From Carex sylvatica (taxonomy: Eukaryota > Streptophyta > Magnoliopsida > Poales > Cyperaceae): 59,607 nt of DNA. Shown here piece after piece: positions 21,101 through 32,775 of this stretch (its first letter is position 1; the number at the start of each line of letters is the position of its first letter). The position numbers and the translations under genes were made by a program. The DNA lies in assembly GCA_964058845.1 (NCBI GenBank), contig CAXKVR010000280.1, positions 1 through 59,607 on the forward strand, in the 5' to 3' direction. Under the pieces are notes generated by a model. That model saw only the letters and a program-made list of their open reading frames with translations, searched no databases and had not been told where the DNA came from.

Positions 21101-22703
21101 AGTTTGTCTCATACTCTAACATATCACCTGTACATGGAGTATTCATTACATCTTTGGACACTGTCTTTACTCCTAAGTGTTGGTAGAGTGCTAATGAGGA
21201 TCCAAAGTGGGAAGCAGCCATGCTAGAGGAGCTTGGAGTCCTCGCCAAGAACAAAACTTGAGAGTTCGTGTCACTACCACCTAACAAGAAGGCCGTTGGA
21301 TGTAAATGGGTCTTCACAGTGAAGCAAAGTCCAGAAGGAAAGGTCGAGAAGTACAAAGCCCGGTTGGTGGAAAAGGGGTGCAGTCAGACCTATGGTATAG
21401 ACTATGATGAGACCTTTGCATCCGTGGCGAAGATGTGCACAGTACGAACACTGATTTTCTTAGCCGCAAATGAGGGATGGAAGTTACACCAACTCGATGT
21501 GAAGCATGATTTTCTTCATAGTGACTTGTTGGAGGAGGGGTGCATGGAGATATCACCAGGTTTTGGCACAAAAATGACAGTGGGTAAAGTGTGCAGGCTC
21601 AAAAAGTCCATTTATGGACTAAAGTAGTCTCCTTGAGCTTGGTTTGATAGGTTCAGAAAAGCTATGGTAAGCATGGGGTATTGACAGACCAATGCAGACC
21701 ATACAGTGTTCTTTAGACGACGATGAGCTCACATCACTAGGCTTGTTGTATATGTGGATGATATAATTATCACTGGGAATGATGAGAGTGAGATCGCTCA
21801 GCTGAAGGTGAGATTGAACAAGGAGTTTGAGGTAAAGGACTTGGGCAACTTAGATAATTTATCGGCATTAAGGTGGCTCGTGCCCCCGAAGAGATTGTTC
21901 TGTCTCAAAGGAAGTATGTACTAGACCTACTCACAGAGACAGGTATGCTGGGGTGCAAGCCTGCAATTGCGCCCATTGATCAGAAGTTCAAGCTGAGTGC
22001 AAAGGCAGGAGAGCCAGTAGATAGGGAAAGGTACCAGAGGTTGGTGGGCCGATTGATATATCTGAGCCACACTCGTCCAGACATATTCTTTGTTGTGAGC
22101 GTGGTGAGCCGCTACATGCATGACCCTAGAAAGGGTCACATGGACACAATGTATCAAATTTTGAGATACCTGAAAAGTGCACCAGGATAGGAGTTGATCT
22201 TTTGGAAGAATAAGCACTTGAACATTGAGAGCTATTGTGATTTAGACTGGGCTAGTTGTGCCGATGACAGGAAGTCAACGTCTGGATACTGTATGTTTGT
22301 AGGAGGTAACCTGGTCTCCTGAAAGAGCAAGAAGCAGTCGGTGGTTGCCAGATCCACAGCAGAAGCAGAGTACAGAGCCATGGCCTTGAGTGTCGCTGAG
22401 ATGATATGGTTAAGATCCATGTTGATGGACTTCAAGATGGACCAAGGGGGCCAAATGAAGCTGTGGTGCGACAACAAGTCTACAATTAGCATTGCTAACA
22501 ACCTCGTGCAGCATGACAAAACCAAGCATGTAGAGATTGATAGGTTCTTCATCAAGAAAAAGTTGAACAGTGGACTATTGGAGCTGGAACATGTGGCTAC
22601 TAGGGTGCAAGTGGCCGACTGTCTCACTAAAGGGCTTAGTTCACTAGATTTGGCTAGATTATGTAACAAGATGGACTTAGTGGATATCTTTCGCCCATCT
22701 TGA
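18102..22703 (+). pseudogene. Copia gag-pol polyprotein, inactivated
   Basis: One frame starts at ATG 18102. Gag has a CCHC knuckle (CYNCGEIGHLKLAC, 18924-18965). Protease has WIVDSGAS (about 19314). The pre-integrase zinc region has HHRRLGHPS. In integrase the second Asp survives in LRSDNG, but the catalytic Glu is Lys in NGVAKRKN (AAA at 20211). Reverse transcriptase has WVFTVKQ, LDVKHDF and intact YVDD (21751-21762). RNase H has STAEAEYRAMA and DNKSTI. In-frame stops lie at 18240, 18303, 18435, 18504, 18558, 19128, 19920, 20346 and 20640, with more in the RT and RNase H parts. The frame shifts between 20640 and 21268 and again near 21855. The segment 20650-21100 is poorly recognisable. Most stops look like C-to-T or G-to-A changes. 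No functional product is expected. Confidence 0.93.
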
Positions 22704-22710
22704 GGATGAA

Positions 22711-22892
22711 TGTTGGTATTTGTATCTAGTTTATGATATGTTTAAGCATTTATAGAAACTATAGGTATCTTTTGGTAAGAAAATATTATAGAGATTTGAT
22801 ATCATATGTAAAATGTAACGCCTATATATGCACAAAGGGAGCAAGGAATAAAATTAACAATTCATTTTAGAACCATTTTCTATTTTTATATT
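22711..22892 (+). repeat. 3' LTR of copia element
   Basis: Starts TGTTGGTATTTGTATCTAG and ends TTTTATATT before the GTGTG duplication. It is preceded by a short purine-rich stretch (TTGAGGATGAA) in the place of the polypurine tract. Confidence 0.92.
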
Positions 22893-23542
22893 GTGTGTCA
22901 AATGATTCTTATAATTTGTGAAGCATAAATCATTTTATTTAATTACTGTCACCTAGAACTCACAGGGATCACAATAAAACAGCATTGTAGGTTACATTAC
23001 TCAGATGCACCAGTATTGCTATAACACCTAAAATATTAGCTATTTATAGCAAAGGATCTGTGGAAAACTATGTGCAAGCTTTTGAACAAAAGGGGGCTAA
23101 CTACCAGTGTTTAAAATCTTAAATTTGAAAACTTTTTCAGCTCTATACCTCTTTGTACCAGTTGAAACTTTCAAACTGTATTACTGCTGCATACCCATTC
23201 TCCGCCCCCAATTGAATTACTCAAGTTTCTTGTACATCCTTCCAATTTATTTTCCATATTTTACTATTTTATAATTGCTTCTTAGAGAACTATATGAGGT
23301 CAATTTTAAGTCATGTGTATGTTTGTTTTTACTGAAATTTTAAACACAGTGCTTTAGCACTTAATAATACCGAAAGTGATATGCAGAACACCAAAATCTA
23401 GTATAAGTAAAACAGATCTTTGCCTCGACAATATGCAACCAAGATGCATTAGCTGAAATATTTGGCAGGACCATAAATAACATTACGATAAAGCAGATTA
23501 AAGTACCTTCTCAAGGCAGTTGGCTCTATTACCAAATAAACT

Positions 23543-26500
23543 TTACAGGGATGTGAAAATATTTTGCCAGTTTGGATCAATCGGATCATTGCGTCTCCTT
23601 GTGAACTCTTCATTGCAGTCACTGATACCAATACACTGGACTGATGGTGGCAGTTCTTGGAGAGACATCAGATTTTCACATTCACTGATATACAGTCTTC
23701 GGAGAGAGTGAAGGCACAAAAGATTGGGCAACATGCGCATTTTACACTCATGAAAACCAATTACTTCAAGGGAAGAGAGACAATGAAACACCTGGCATTC
23801 TTCTTGGGAAAAGTACTCTTGCTGTGAATTCCAAAGGTGTAGAATAAGTACTCTTGCATCTCCTTGTGAACTCTTCATTGCAGTCACTGATATCAATACA
23901 CTGGACAGATGGTGGCAGTTCTTGGAGAGACGTCAGATTTTCACATTCATTGATATACATTCTTCGGAGAGAGTAAAGGCACAAAAGATTGGGCAACATG
24001 CGCATTTTACACTCATGAAAACCAATTACTTCAAGGGAAGAGAGACAGTGAAACACCTGGCATTCTTCTTGAGAAAAGTACTCTTGCTGTGAATGCCAAT
24101 GGTGTAGAATAACCAAAGAAGACAATCCATCCCTTGAGACAAGTTGTTCAGCCAGTGACCATCTGCTAATAATAAGTTCCTTCAACTGGGGCACCTTATC
24201 AGCTTCTGTATAGCATTTGAGCTTCTCACACCCAACCACCCCCAAACGTTTAAGATTGTTCAATTCATTTAAACCCGTTAGTGAAACTATGTTTGGACAA
24301 TATCCTATTCTTAGGTCAACGAGCAACTTCAAATGACTGATTTGAAGATTTACTATAGTTGGGCAATCCAAAATCAGTAAGGTTTCTAGGGATGCTAGAT
24401 CCTGCAACAAACCATCCGGAGGCAGACAGCCCCTGAGTGAAACAACTTTTAGAATACTAGATTTAGTTTTCCTCGCAGCTAATGATAATGAAGTTAATTC
24501 CACAGTGTTACTGCTGTTTGCAACAACTGGTATTTCAAAGGTGAGGATAGGGCAACATTCTATTGTAAATTTCACAAGGGTGTTATGAGTGTCCAAACCA
24601 CCAATTGAGGTAAGCAGCAGGCATCTGTTGATTTTGAGATCCATGAGACTGGTTAAGGAACTAAGCACCTCTTTAGCTATACATGTGATAGTTATAATAT
24701 CCTCTAACTTAAGGTGGGTCAGGGTGGTAAGACCTTGCAAAGACCGTGCTAAGATTTTATCTGTGATAAAGCATGATTTAATTGAAAGTTTCATCAGTGT
24801 AACAGGCAGGGATAGCTCATCATATGTTTCTTTAAGTTCGAAAATAAGGTCAAACCTTTTCTCTAAGCATTTTTTCAGATCATTCAAAGTTGTTGAATAT
24901 GTTTGATCAGCTCTATGACCACCAAGCATCATTTTTCCAAGAAATTCAACACAACTATCTTTATATCTGTCAACCAAATTCACCAAGGAATTCTCCAAGA
25001 AATTCACAATTTGAGATATTATTGTGTTCTTTATTGACATTATCATCTCTAAATCTTCCTTCAACACAAAAGCAAGAGAGAGACAACGGAAAATTTTTAA
25101 CCGAGTTAAATTTAAGGGAAGAGGTTCCCAAATCTTCAACCTAGGACAGTTAGAAAGTTCAAGATGCTTGAGATCAATAATGTTATTATGATTTTCTAAA
25201 ATCCAACTAGGAAACCTCTTACCACTGTATCCTTTAATAACCACATCTTGTATTTCAGGTGGTGGACAAAGACCCTCTAGAATATCAACATCAACTTCTC
25301 TCATGACATCTTCACTTCCATAATCCCAATAAAAGTGTAAATTCTGGATGCCCTTCTTCTCAGATAACTTTGCTTGATAGGCCTCTTCCTTACTTTCAAC
25401 ATTATGGAGATCATAGATAGATAACGATCCAAAAAGATCTCTGAGGTGCTCCAATTGTTTCAGTTCAAATCCCCTTTTTGTTTTAACATGAAATACCTCC
25501 AAATCTTGAAGTAATATTAGCCTCCCAACATAGGGAATTGCAGTAAGCCTACTAGGATTGGAACTCGACTTCCAAATAGATAACACACATAATTGGTAAA
25601 GCCTACTTAATGATTCAGGAATGGCATCTTCTTCAGTTGTCACAAATTTAAGGTACCGTAGGTTTCTCAACTGAACCGCAGATTTAGGAAATCTTTCAAC
25701 AATAGCCCCTTGTATATCTACTACATATAATTTGCTTGACTTCATGAAAAGAGCATCAAGGTCCACTTCTTTCAAACAAATATCAAATTCAGATAATAAT
25801 GATTCGTGAACAACCAATGTGCAGAGATCTTCTAGTTTGCATATTTTCTCCACATACTCACCGATCATATTATCAACAACAGATATATGACGTGTTTGCT
25901 TAGGAATATCCTTTTTATTTACCTCTTCAATTATAAAACATTCACTTTCAGAAACATTTTTAGCTAGATCATGCATAAGGTCATGCATAGAGTAAGTTTC
26001 ACTACCTTTTTGTTTTTTAACTTGAAAGAAAGAGTTAGAAATTAACTCTGAAATATACCAATTAGCAATATCCTTCATATGTTCATTAGTACCCTCTGTT
26101 TCTATGAAGCCCTCTGAAATCCATAAATTAATCAAATGGTCATGATGAAAGGAATACCCTTTGGGGAACAAGCAGCAAAATGCAAAGCAACGTTGCACTG
26201 GGGAAGATAGGTGCTGATAGCTCAAAAAAAGCGCTCCCATGGTATCTTGTAACAAGGTTTTCTCTAGCATGGATGACCAAAACTTTGGGTCCAGTTTTCT
26301 TCGCAACTGCCCGGCCACAGTCTTTGCGACTAATGGTGATCGACGTAATTTTTTCGCGATCTTCTTTCCTATGGGCAGTAACCTTTCCTTCATGTGATTG
26401 TCACTGATTTGAGCATCACCTATTGCGTTAGTGATAAATAGCGACATGAATTGTTCATCATCAAGTTCCCGCAATGGGATTGGATTCACAGCTCCCAAAA

Positions 26501-27363
26501 CTTTGGCTGCCGCTTCAATCCGAGTAGTAACCAATATTTTGCTTCCTCCCTTACCGCATCTTAAAGGGACAAATAGCTGCTCTAGTTCCTGTTCACTAAC
26601 CCCTTTATCACACCAAACATCATCCAACACCAGTAAATACCTTTCTCCCCTTAATTTCTCTTCAAGTTTAGATTGTAGCCCTTCAAGCTTATCAAAACTG
26701 GGACAAGGCTCCTTAAAAGCAGACTCCCAAATTGCTTTCAAAATGGTGTGAACACTAAACTTTTGAGAAACATGAGCCCATATGACACGGTCGAAGTACT
26801 TGACTTCTCTCTCATGGTCACAAACATACTGTGCCAAAGTCGTCTTCCCCAACCCACCCATGCCCCATATTCCTATAACAGAGTAACACTTAGCATTACA
26901 AGATGATTCCGGGAAATTCTCCCGCAACAATTTTACAATTTCATCCCTGTCCTTTTCACGACCAATAACTGTGGAACCCGGAACAGAAATGGTTTCCCTA
27001 TTCTGTTCATTGGAGCTCCAAGTTAAATAATTGCCACTATTGCCTAGGTTCATCAGGGGAACAATTTCCATTGCTTGATTAACAATTTTTTCCAGTTTCT
27101 CAAGGCTTTTAATGAGATTTTTCTTGTCAGATGAAAATTCCGGGAGCTTGCTTTTTAATTTCTTTAAATCAAATTTAGAAGTAGATGGAAAGAGGGAATT
27201 GACCTCCTTTTCAAGGCGCTGGTACTCAACTAAACCGACCACATGCTCAGCCTCATAGAAAGCAGACTTGAGCTTCGGAAGCCACATCTGGAGAAACGAC
27301 CGGTGGGGGCTCTGCTGTGCAGCATCTGTCAGGATTAGAAGTTGGGGTAGAATTGTGGTTTGG
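23543..27363 (-). pseudogene. CC-NB-ARC-LRR receptor, copy A, lacking its 5' end
   Basis: Same family as the intact copy at 34249-37980. Homology begins at 27363, within the CC domain (KLQTTILPQLL), right after an in-frame TAA; the first in-frame ATG is at 27287. About the first 57 codons and the promoter are gone. P-loop GMGGLGKTT, kinase-2 LLVLDDVW, RNBS-B GSKILVTTR, RNBS-D CFAFCCLFP and MHDLMHDLA are all intact, followed by the LRRs. The main frame ends at 23766 because a 265-bp tandem duplication of the last LRR segment shifts the frame at its junction and adds an unrelated tail (from about RRCKSTYSTP). The original C-terminus (NDPIDPNWQNI) lies in the second copy, ending at 23543. A shortened protein from 27287 is possible but has no obvious promoter. 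Confidence 0.88.
23591..24112 (-). repeat. 265-bp tandem duplication at the 3' end of NLR copy A
   Basis: Positions 23591-23847 and 23856-24112 are near-identical at an offset of 265 bp (both contain GGCAACATGCGCATTTTACA). Copies B and C have the segment once. The unit covers the terminal LRR; 265 is not a multiple of 3, which explains the frame change. Confidence 0.9.
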
Positions 27364-27464
27364 AGCTTTTAGGGAAGAGTTTCGTCCAACAATTCTTGAT
27401 AAGTGTAGTGGAAGTTTCGTCCAACGTCCAACGATTGACTGGACTCCTACTCTTCTAATTTTTT

Positions 27465-27597
27465 GGGGAAATTTCATGTATCCCCCTAAAAAACTTCAAT
27501 ATTACGTGTTTCCCCCTCCAAAATTTATAATTACATATTCGTTCTTCAAAATTACAGAAACTCACATAATTACCCATTACAATCATGTGATATTATA
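27465..27597 (+). repeat. Orphan terminal repeat of the 1.6-kb element type seen in block B
   Basis: GGGGAAATTTCATGTATCCCC and the next 130 bp match the left end of the element at 38274-39851 in the same position relative to the NLR. The right end is missing here. The 27366-27434 segment between it and the NLR is unmatched filler with a repeated TTTCGTCCAAC. Confidence 0.75.
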
Positions 27598-27822
27598 AAG
27601 TTTTGACCACTGTACCCTTCTGTTTCATTTATCTTTGTCTTACTCTCCATTCGAGTGCGCGCCAAATGCTCCGGGCTCTCTTGCCACAATTTGCTTCTCC
27701 CCGCCTCTCGCCTCTCTGATCATCGTCGGCCCTCTCCATTTTCTATCTTGCTCCTCTCCGTTATGGGATCGGTTGTTGAATCAACCCTCTCTCGCACAAT
27801 GTCTATTCTTCAGACTTGGTTG

Positions 27823-28083
27823 TCAGCGATTCCTTGAGACTGATGGGAGAACATGGTCGAAGCGCTCCCTATTGAGTAAGTTCCGAAATTTACGGAAGGC
27901 TAACCAGGGAAGTTGCTGAGGGAGGCGGAGGGTGTGAGAGTGGGAGAGGAAGGACGACCGCCAGTGGGAGCAGACGGACTGGAATCGGAGATGGTTGGTG
28001 AACTCCGTTAGATTTCCGGCGATTGTGATAACCAGTTCGGGTGGTAGATCTAACCACCTTGATTTTATTTTATTTGATTTCAT
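27823..28083 (-). pseudogene. F-box protein N-terminal fragment
   Basis: An 86-codon frame encodes a canonical plant F-box: RWLDLPPELVITIAGNL, then LRFQSVCSHWRSSF. This is the N-terminus of the F-box/DUF295-type family, Skp1-binding substrate adaptors of SCF ubiquitin ligases. The frame stops after about 40 further residues, and no kelch, DUF295 or other C-terminal domain follows. It sits next to an orphan transposon end and is probably a captured or truncated fragment. A very short F-box protein cannot be excluded. Confidence 0.65.
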
Positions 28084-29893
28084 TTGGAGAAGGAAATGGT
28101 GTCGTGAATAGCAATTTGTTCGAGAAACTACCGGATTCTAGAATTTGATTAAATTGAGTAGGAAATAATTTTAAATTATAATTATAATTAATTATAATAT
28201 AAATACGACTATAAAATTAGTAATTTTATATGTGATCTAAATATAATTCTTAGACCTGAACCGATTTTGATAGGATATCATTTTAATTTTTATCTATAAA
28301 ATTAAATCCAAATATAACGATAACCATATAAATCAATATTATCATAATCAGACCGGACATCGATCCGATAAAGCTCCGGATCAACGATTTACTGTCGGAC
28401 CAGTGACTCAACCGGTCGAACCGTTAATTCTTTTTAAAATACTTATATATTTATAAGATATAAGTAATATTACGAATAATCATGTTTTATAGAGTGAACA
28501 TCTCTATTTTTCTATTACGTATAAATAATGTGTTATAAAAATAAATTTATAAATTATTAAAAATGCAAGAAATATTTTTTTTGAAGTTTAAATTATGTAT
28601 AACTTATTGTTAGAATTAGTAAAATAAAAACATCGTACGAATACTTTTTTCACTAAAAATGTTTTATACTTTTATCTTTTATTTTAAAATTGAATTAACT
28701 ACATAAAAATAATTTGTTTTTTGTGACCAAACGAATCTCTAACTATTCATATTAAATTTCAGCATTCTGATTTTTTTATTTTAAACATAATACTGTAAAA
28801 TCGTGTGATCACATTCAAATACATAGAAAAAATATTACATGAACACAAAAAACACCATAAAGTTATCCACATAATATCACATACTAGATGGAATTTTGCC
28901 TTCTTAAAAGTTTCTACTTTTTTACTCAAAAGAAGTGAACGACAGACTCGAAAATACTGAGAAGAACCAGTTTGTTTTTGTTTGGTTCACTGATTTTTTA
29001 ATAAAACCGACTGGTTGAAACATAATTGGTCAGTTCATTTGCATAATCGATACTATAAAAAAATTGAACCGGACATGTAATCAGGTCTGTTTTTTTTTCG
29101 ATCAAATCATCAGTCCGGTTCAGTTCGAATAACACTAATATAAATGTCTATAAATATTTGAGATAATTTTATATGTATATACTTTTTAAATTAATTAATA
29201 TTTATGTATAAATATAAAAATAACATATTTGGAAATGAATAGTGTAATATATAAAAGGAGCCATACGTAGTAATATATTATATAACTTGATTAAATGACT
29301 ATCATATTAAAATATTTAATTTAGATTTGTTATTTTAATTTATTATGTTATTTATTTATGATCAATAAAATAACTTTAATTTTAAAGAATGATTTAAGTT
29401 TATAATATCTAAAATAGTCGATGTGAAATATTTAAGAAAATTAAATTAAGAATTATAATTGCAAGGAAAAAGAGGTTATTTATGATCCGGATGCGCTCTT
29501 AATCCGCTCCAGATCAAATCGTTCTCAAATAAATTATGAGTATTTATTATATATCCAAATTCGAACTACCAGATTAGAAAGATCCAGTACTCGTAGGACC
29601 CAATCCAATTTGAAATAAAAAAATTATGGATCAAAACTCGGATCTAATATTATTTTTCATGGATTTATATATAGTAGTACTCCAACTCTACGGATGTTCA
29701 CGACATTGATGAATTAAACCCGAATAATTCATTATTTTTTAGTGATGCCGAACCGAATGTCAAATTATTCGGTTGACCGAACTTTAACAGAATTAAACCA
29801 GAATAATTCACAAAATTTTTACGAATATTTTCCAAATTTTACGAATTATTCGTGAATTTTTTTTTGAATTTTTCTCATAATATATATATATAT
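28084..29893. other. AT-rich intergenic DNA between blocks A and B
   Basis: No exon found. It contains ACCGG-rich stretches at about 28360-28430 and 28970-29120 (AACCGGTC, CCGGTTCAG) and Asn/Ile-rich simple sequence, which look like eroded transposon subterminal repeats, but no end pairs could be assigned. Confidence 0.5.
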
Positions 29894-30307
29894 AGTACGG
29901 CTACCATACATTGCAATGCACAGGCACCTTTGTGCATTGAACTATAAATCACAGATTCAAAGTCCAAATAACTGATCCAAACCGTTCATCTTGTTCTCCA
30001 TATTAATATGTGCTTGGAGACCAAATTTTATATTTTTTGGAATTTGTTTACTATTTATTAAGTCACTTTGAAAATCACTGATCCAACGGTGCCTTTTGAT
30101 TTTACTGTAACCGTTGGATCAGCGATTTTCAATGTGGCTTAATAAATAGTAAACAAATTCCAAAAATTGTAAAATTTGGTCTCCAAGCACATATTAATAT
30201 GGAGAACAAGATGAATGGTTTGGATCGGTCATTTGGACTTTGAATATGGTGATTTATAGTCCAATGCACAGAGATGCCTATGCATTGCAATGTATGGTAA
30301 ACTTACT
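29894..30307. mobile_element. Foldback MITE flanked by (TA)n
   Basis: A 414-bp near-perfect hairpin: both ends read AGTA..TACCATACATTGCAATGCA inward, the arms are about 190 bp, and the turn is at about 30090-30115. It is flanked on both sides by TATATA runs, consistent with TA target duplication. The arms contain the core shared with other foldback elements here (GGAGACCAAATTTTATATT, CGTTCATCTTGTTCTCCATA). Confidence 0.88.
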
Positions 30308-31712
30308 ATATATATATATATATATTGCTCTTTTTTCAAATTATAAATTTTTAACTTCGTCAAACTGAAGTCAGATCTAATATTATTTTGTTTAGGATCT
30401 TAACTATAGTAGTACTCCGATTCTACCTGCTCCGAGAACACCGCCAGAATTAGTTTGGATTGACGTAGTGTTATTTTGAATCCGTGACTTGGCTAATGTT
30501 GTTAATTATTTTCAGATAATATTACCTCATTTATTTAATACAATTTGAACTGTTTGATTGAGGGTTGACTTTTTTTTTGTTTCAGTTGCCATATTAATTT
30601 TAAGGGGGGATTTCACGAATATTCTTCAAAATTTTGGAAATTACGTATTTCCACTCTAAAATTAATAATATCATATTTATTTTTTTAAACTTCAAAAACT
30701 TACAAATTTAATTATTTTAATATTTTTTTTATTAAAACTCATTTTAAATTTATAAAGTATCCATTTTACCTTCATTAAACAAAATGTCCTCTACTAAATT
30801 TTTTAACAATGATATTAAAAAAAAATTATAGGTTTGTTATTGGACATAAATATGTCTAAAAATTAAAATTTCATACAATTTTGGTATTATTTGATAATGT
30901 ATAAAAGAAATGTTAATTTCGAACTATTAAATTTTAAATCACTTGATGTACTACAAAACATGAACTAAATCTCATTATTTTTGTAGGCATGTTATATTAA
31001 AAAAATATATAGATTATGTCTACAATGTTAGATTTCAAATTAAAAGTTTGATTTTCAAATTGTTAATATTATCAAAGTAAAGAATTATCAAGTGATCTTC
31101 ACTTGAAGTTGTATAATCTTCCATATATCGATTATTGTGCAGCTTTTACTGATACCACAAGATTTCTTTAATGAAACTAGGACTGCATACAAGCCTAGTT
31201 TGTGATTCTAGTCAGGGGTGGAACAAACTGAATATTTTGATAGAAGTGGCTGAAAATTAAAATGTACAATTGTAATGATTGAGATTTGAATTTAAGACTT
31301 CTCAACCACAAAATATAACTGTTATCACTAGACTACAACTAAACATTTATTATTTATTGAGAGTGGCTAAATTATATAAAATGTTTAGAAAAAATAAAAT
31401 TCAATTAAATTTCTATACATATAATTAAAAAAATTAAATTATACTGACTTAGGCATCTTTAGCTAAGTCTTAGATTCATCTCTGATTCTAGCTCTAATGA
31501 AGTATAGATGGACAAAATGCTACATGGCTATATTCATAAAATCGCATTCCGACATTTATATTAAACATATCAACATATACCTAAATGTACCAAATGGGCT
31601 TTTTTTTTTGGTTTAAAAATGACCTTTTTCACCCTTCAAATTCTAGTTATTTATCTAGTATGATTATATCTTTAAGCTTTTCCGGTAGAAAAGAAAACAT
31701 AGTATAATCACT

Positions 31713-32194
31713 TAGGGTGTAAACGGATCGAATATTATCTGATTTTGTTCGAATCCGAATTCAAAAAATTACTTAAATTATCCGATTCGTATTCGTATCT
31801 GAGACTATCCGTATCTGTATCCGAAAAATTACAACGGATAAGAATACAGTTAGACTTTTAACTATCCGTATCCGACCGTTTATATCCCTAAACCACAACA
31901 AATGTACTCTATGTTCTTAAATTGATTTATTAAATTACATATTCATACTAATGATTTATTAAACTGCATATACACATTTATTTTGATAAATAATATAACA
32001 CTATGACATAATTAGTGACTAATATTTTGATAATATGATAATATGTTTTGTAATCAATAAACTTATTATGAAAATATTAGATCTAATATCCGTATTTGTC
32101 TGATATCTGATCCGTATCCGTATCCATATCAGTATAACGGATAAGGATACGGTTTCACCACTATCCGATACGTATCTGACCGTTTACACCCCTA
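31713..32194. mobile_element. hAT-like MITE with 8-bp TSD
   Basis: A 482-bp element with ends TAGGGTGTAAACGG and CCGTTTACACCCCTA, flanked by TAATCACT (31705-31712) and CAATCACT (32195-32202), 7 of 8 identical. Block A has the unfilled site (TATTATCACTACACAAAAT, near 16270). Both subterminal regions are full of TATCCGTATCCG repeats. It has no transposase gene. Confidence 0.9.
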
Positions 32195-32442
32195 CAATCA
32201 CTACCCAAAATAACCTAATCAAAGGTTTCCATGAAATCAGACTCGTAATCTTATTTCAGTTATACTCATGTACCGGCAATAGTTGCATTTTTTTTTCTTT
32301 TTGTGGAAATTAATAACAATACCTGCAAAATTGAGCAAGACCCTTACTTTTTCGACTTATTTCCAGCTTTACATACAAAAAGGGAAATAACACAACTGGA
32401 CACCATTTCTTTTTCACATGTTTTGTTTAAAAACACATGTCA

Positions 32443-32775
<333 letters not shown>

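Larger units (their letters stand above)
17498..22892 (+). mobile_element. Ty1/copia LTR retrotransposon, decayed
   Basis: A complete 5395-bp element with 182-bp LTRs (17498-17679, 22711-22892) and 5-bp duplications GTGTG (17493-17497, 22893-22897). Blocks B and C keep the empty site TTTGGTGTGTCAAATG (about 33611 and 43765). The primer-binding site TGGTATCAGGG follows the 5' LTR. Domain order is gag, protease, integrase, reverse transcriptase, RNase H, which is copia order. The two LTRs differ at about 14 of 182 positions by eye (7-8 percent), so the insertion is old, and the coding region has many stops. It lies downstream of the block A NLR, same axis, opposite strand. Confidence 0.96.
6600..27464. 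repeat. Duplicated block A (6600-7396 plus 16203-27464 once insertions are removed)
   Basis: Without the foldback MITE, the Mutator-like element and the copia element, this stretch aligns with block B (about 30885-38273) and, from its ITPK4 remnant onward, with block C (about 42420-48110). Shared landmarks in order are: a segment with TTATCAAGTGATCTTCACTT, the ITPK4 3' remnant, a segment ending in ACAAGCATGGTTGAA, the NLR 3' flank, and the NLR coding region. Block A ends in a junction 70-100 bp upstream of the truncated NLR. Confidence 0.85.

Noticed and set aside
17498..22892. Active retrotransposon
   Set aside because: More than a dozen stops, two frameshifts, catalytic integrase Glu replaced, and LTRs about 7-8 percent different.
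27635..27919. 94-codon plus-strand ORF at the F-box fragment
   Set aside because: It overlaps the F-box frame in antisense; the minus strand carries the recognisable motif.
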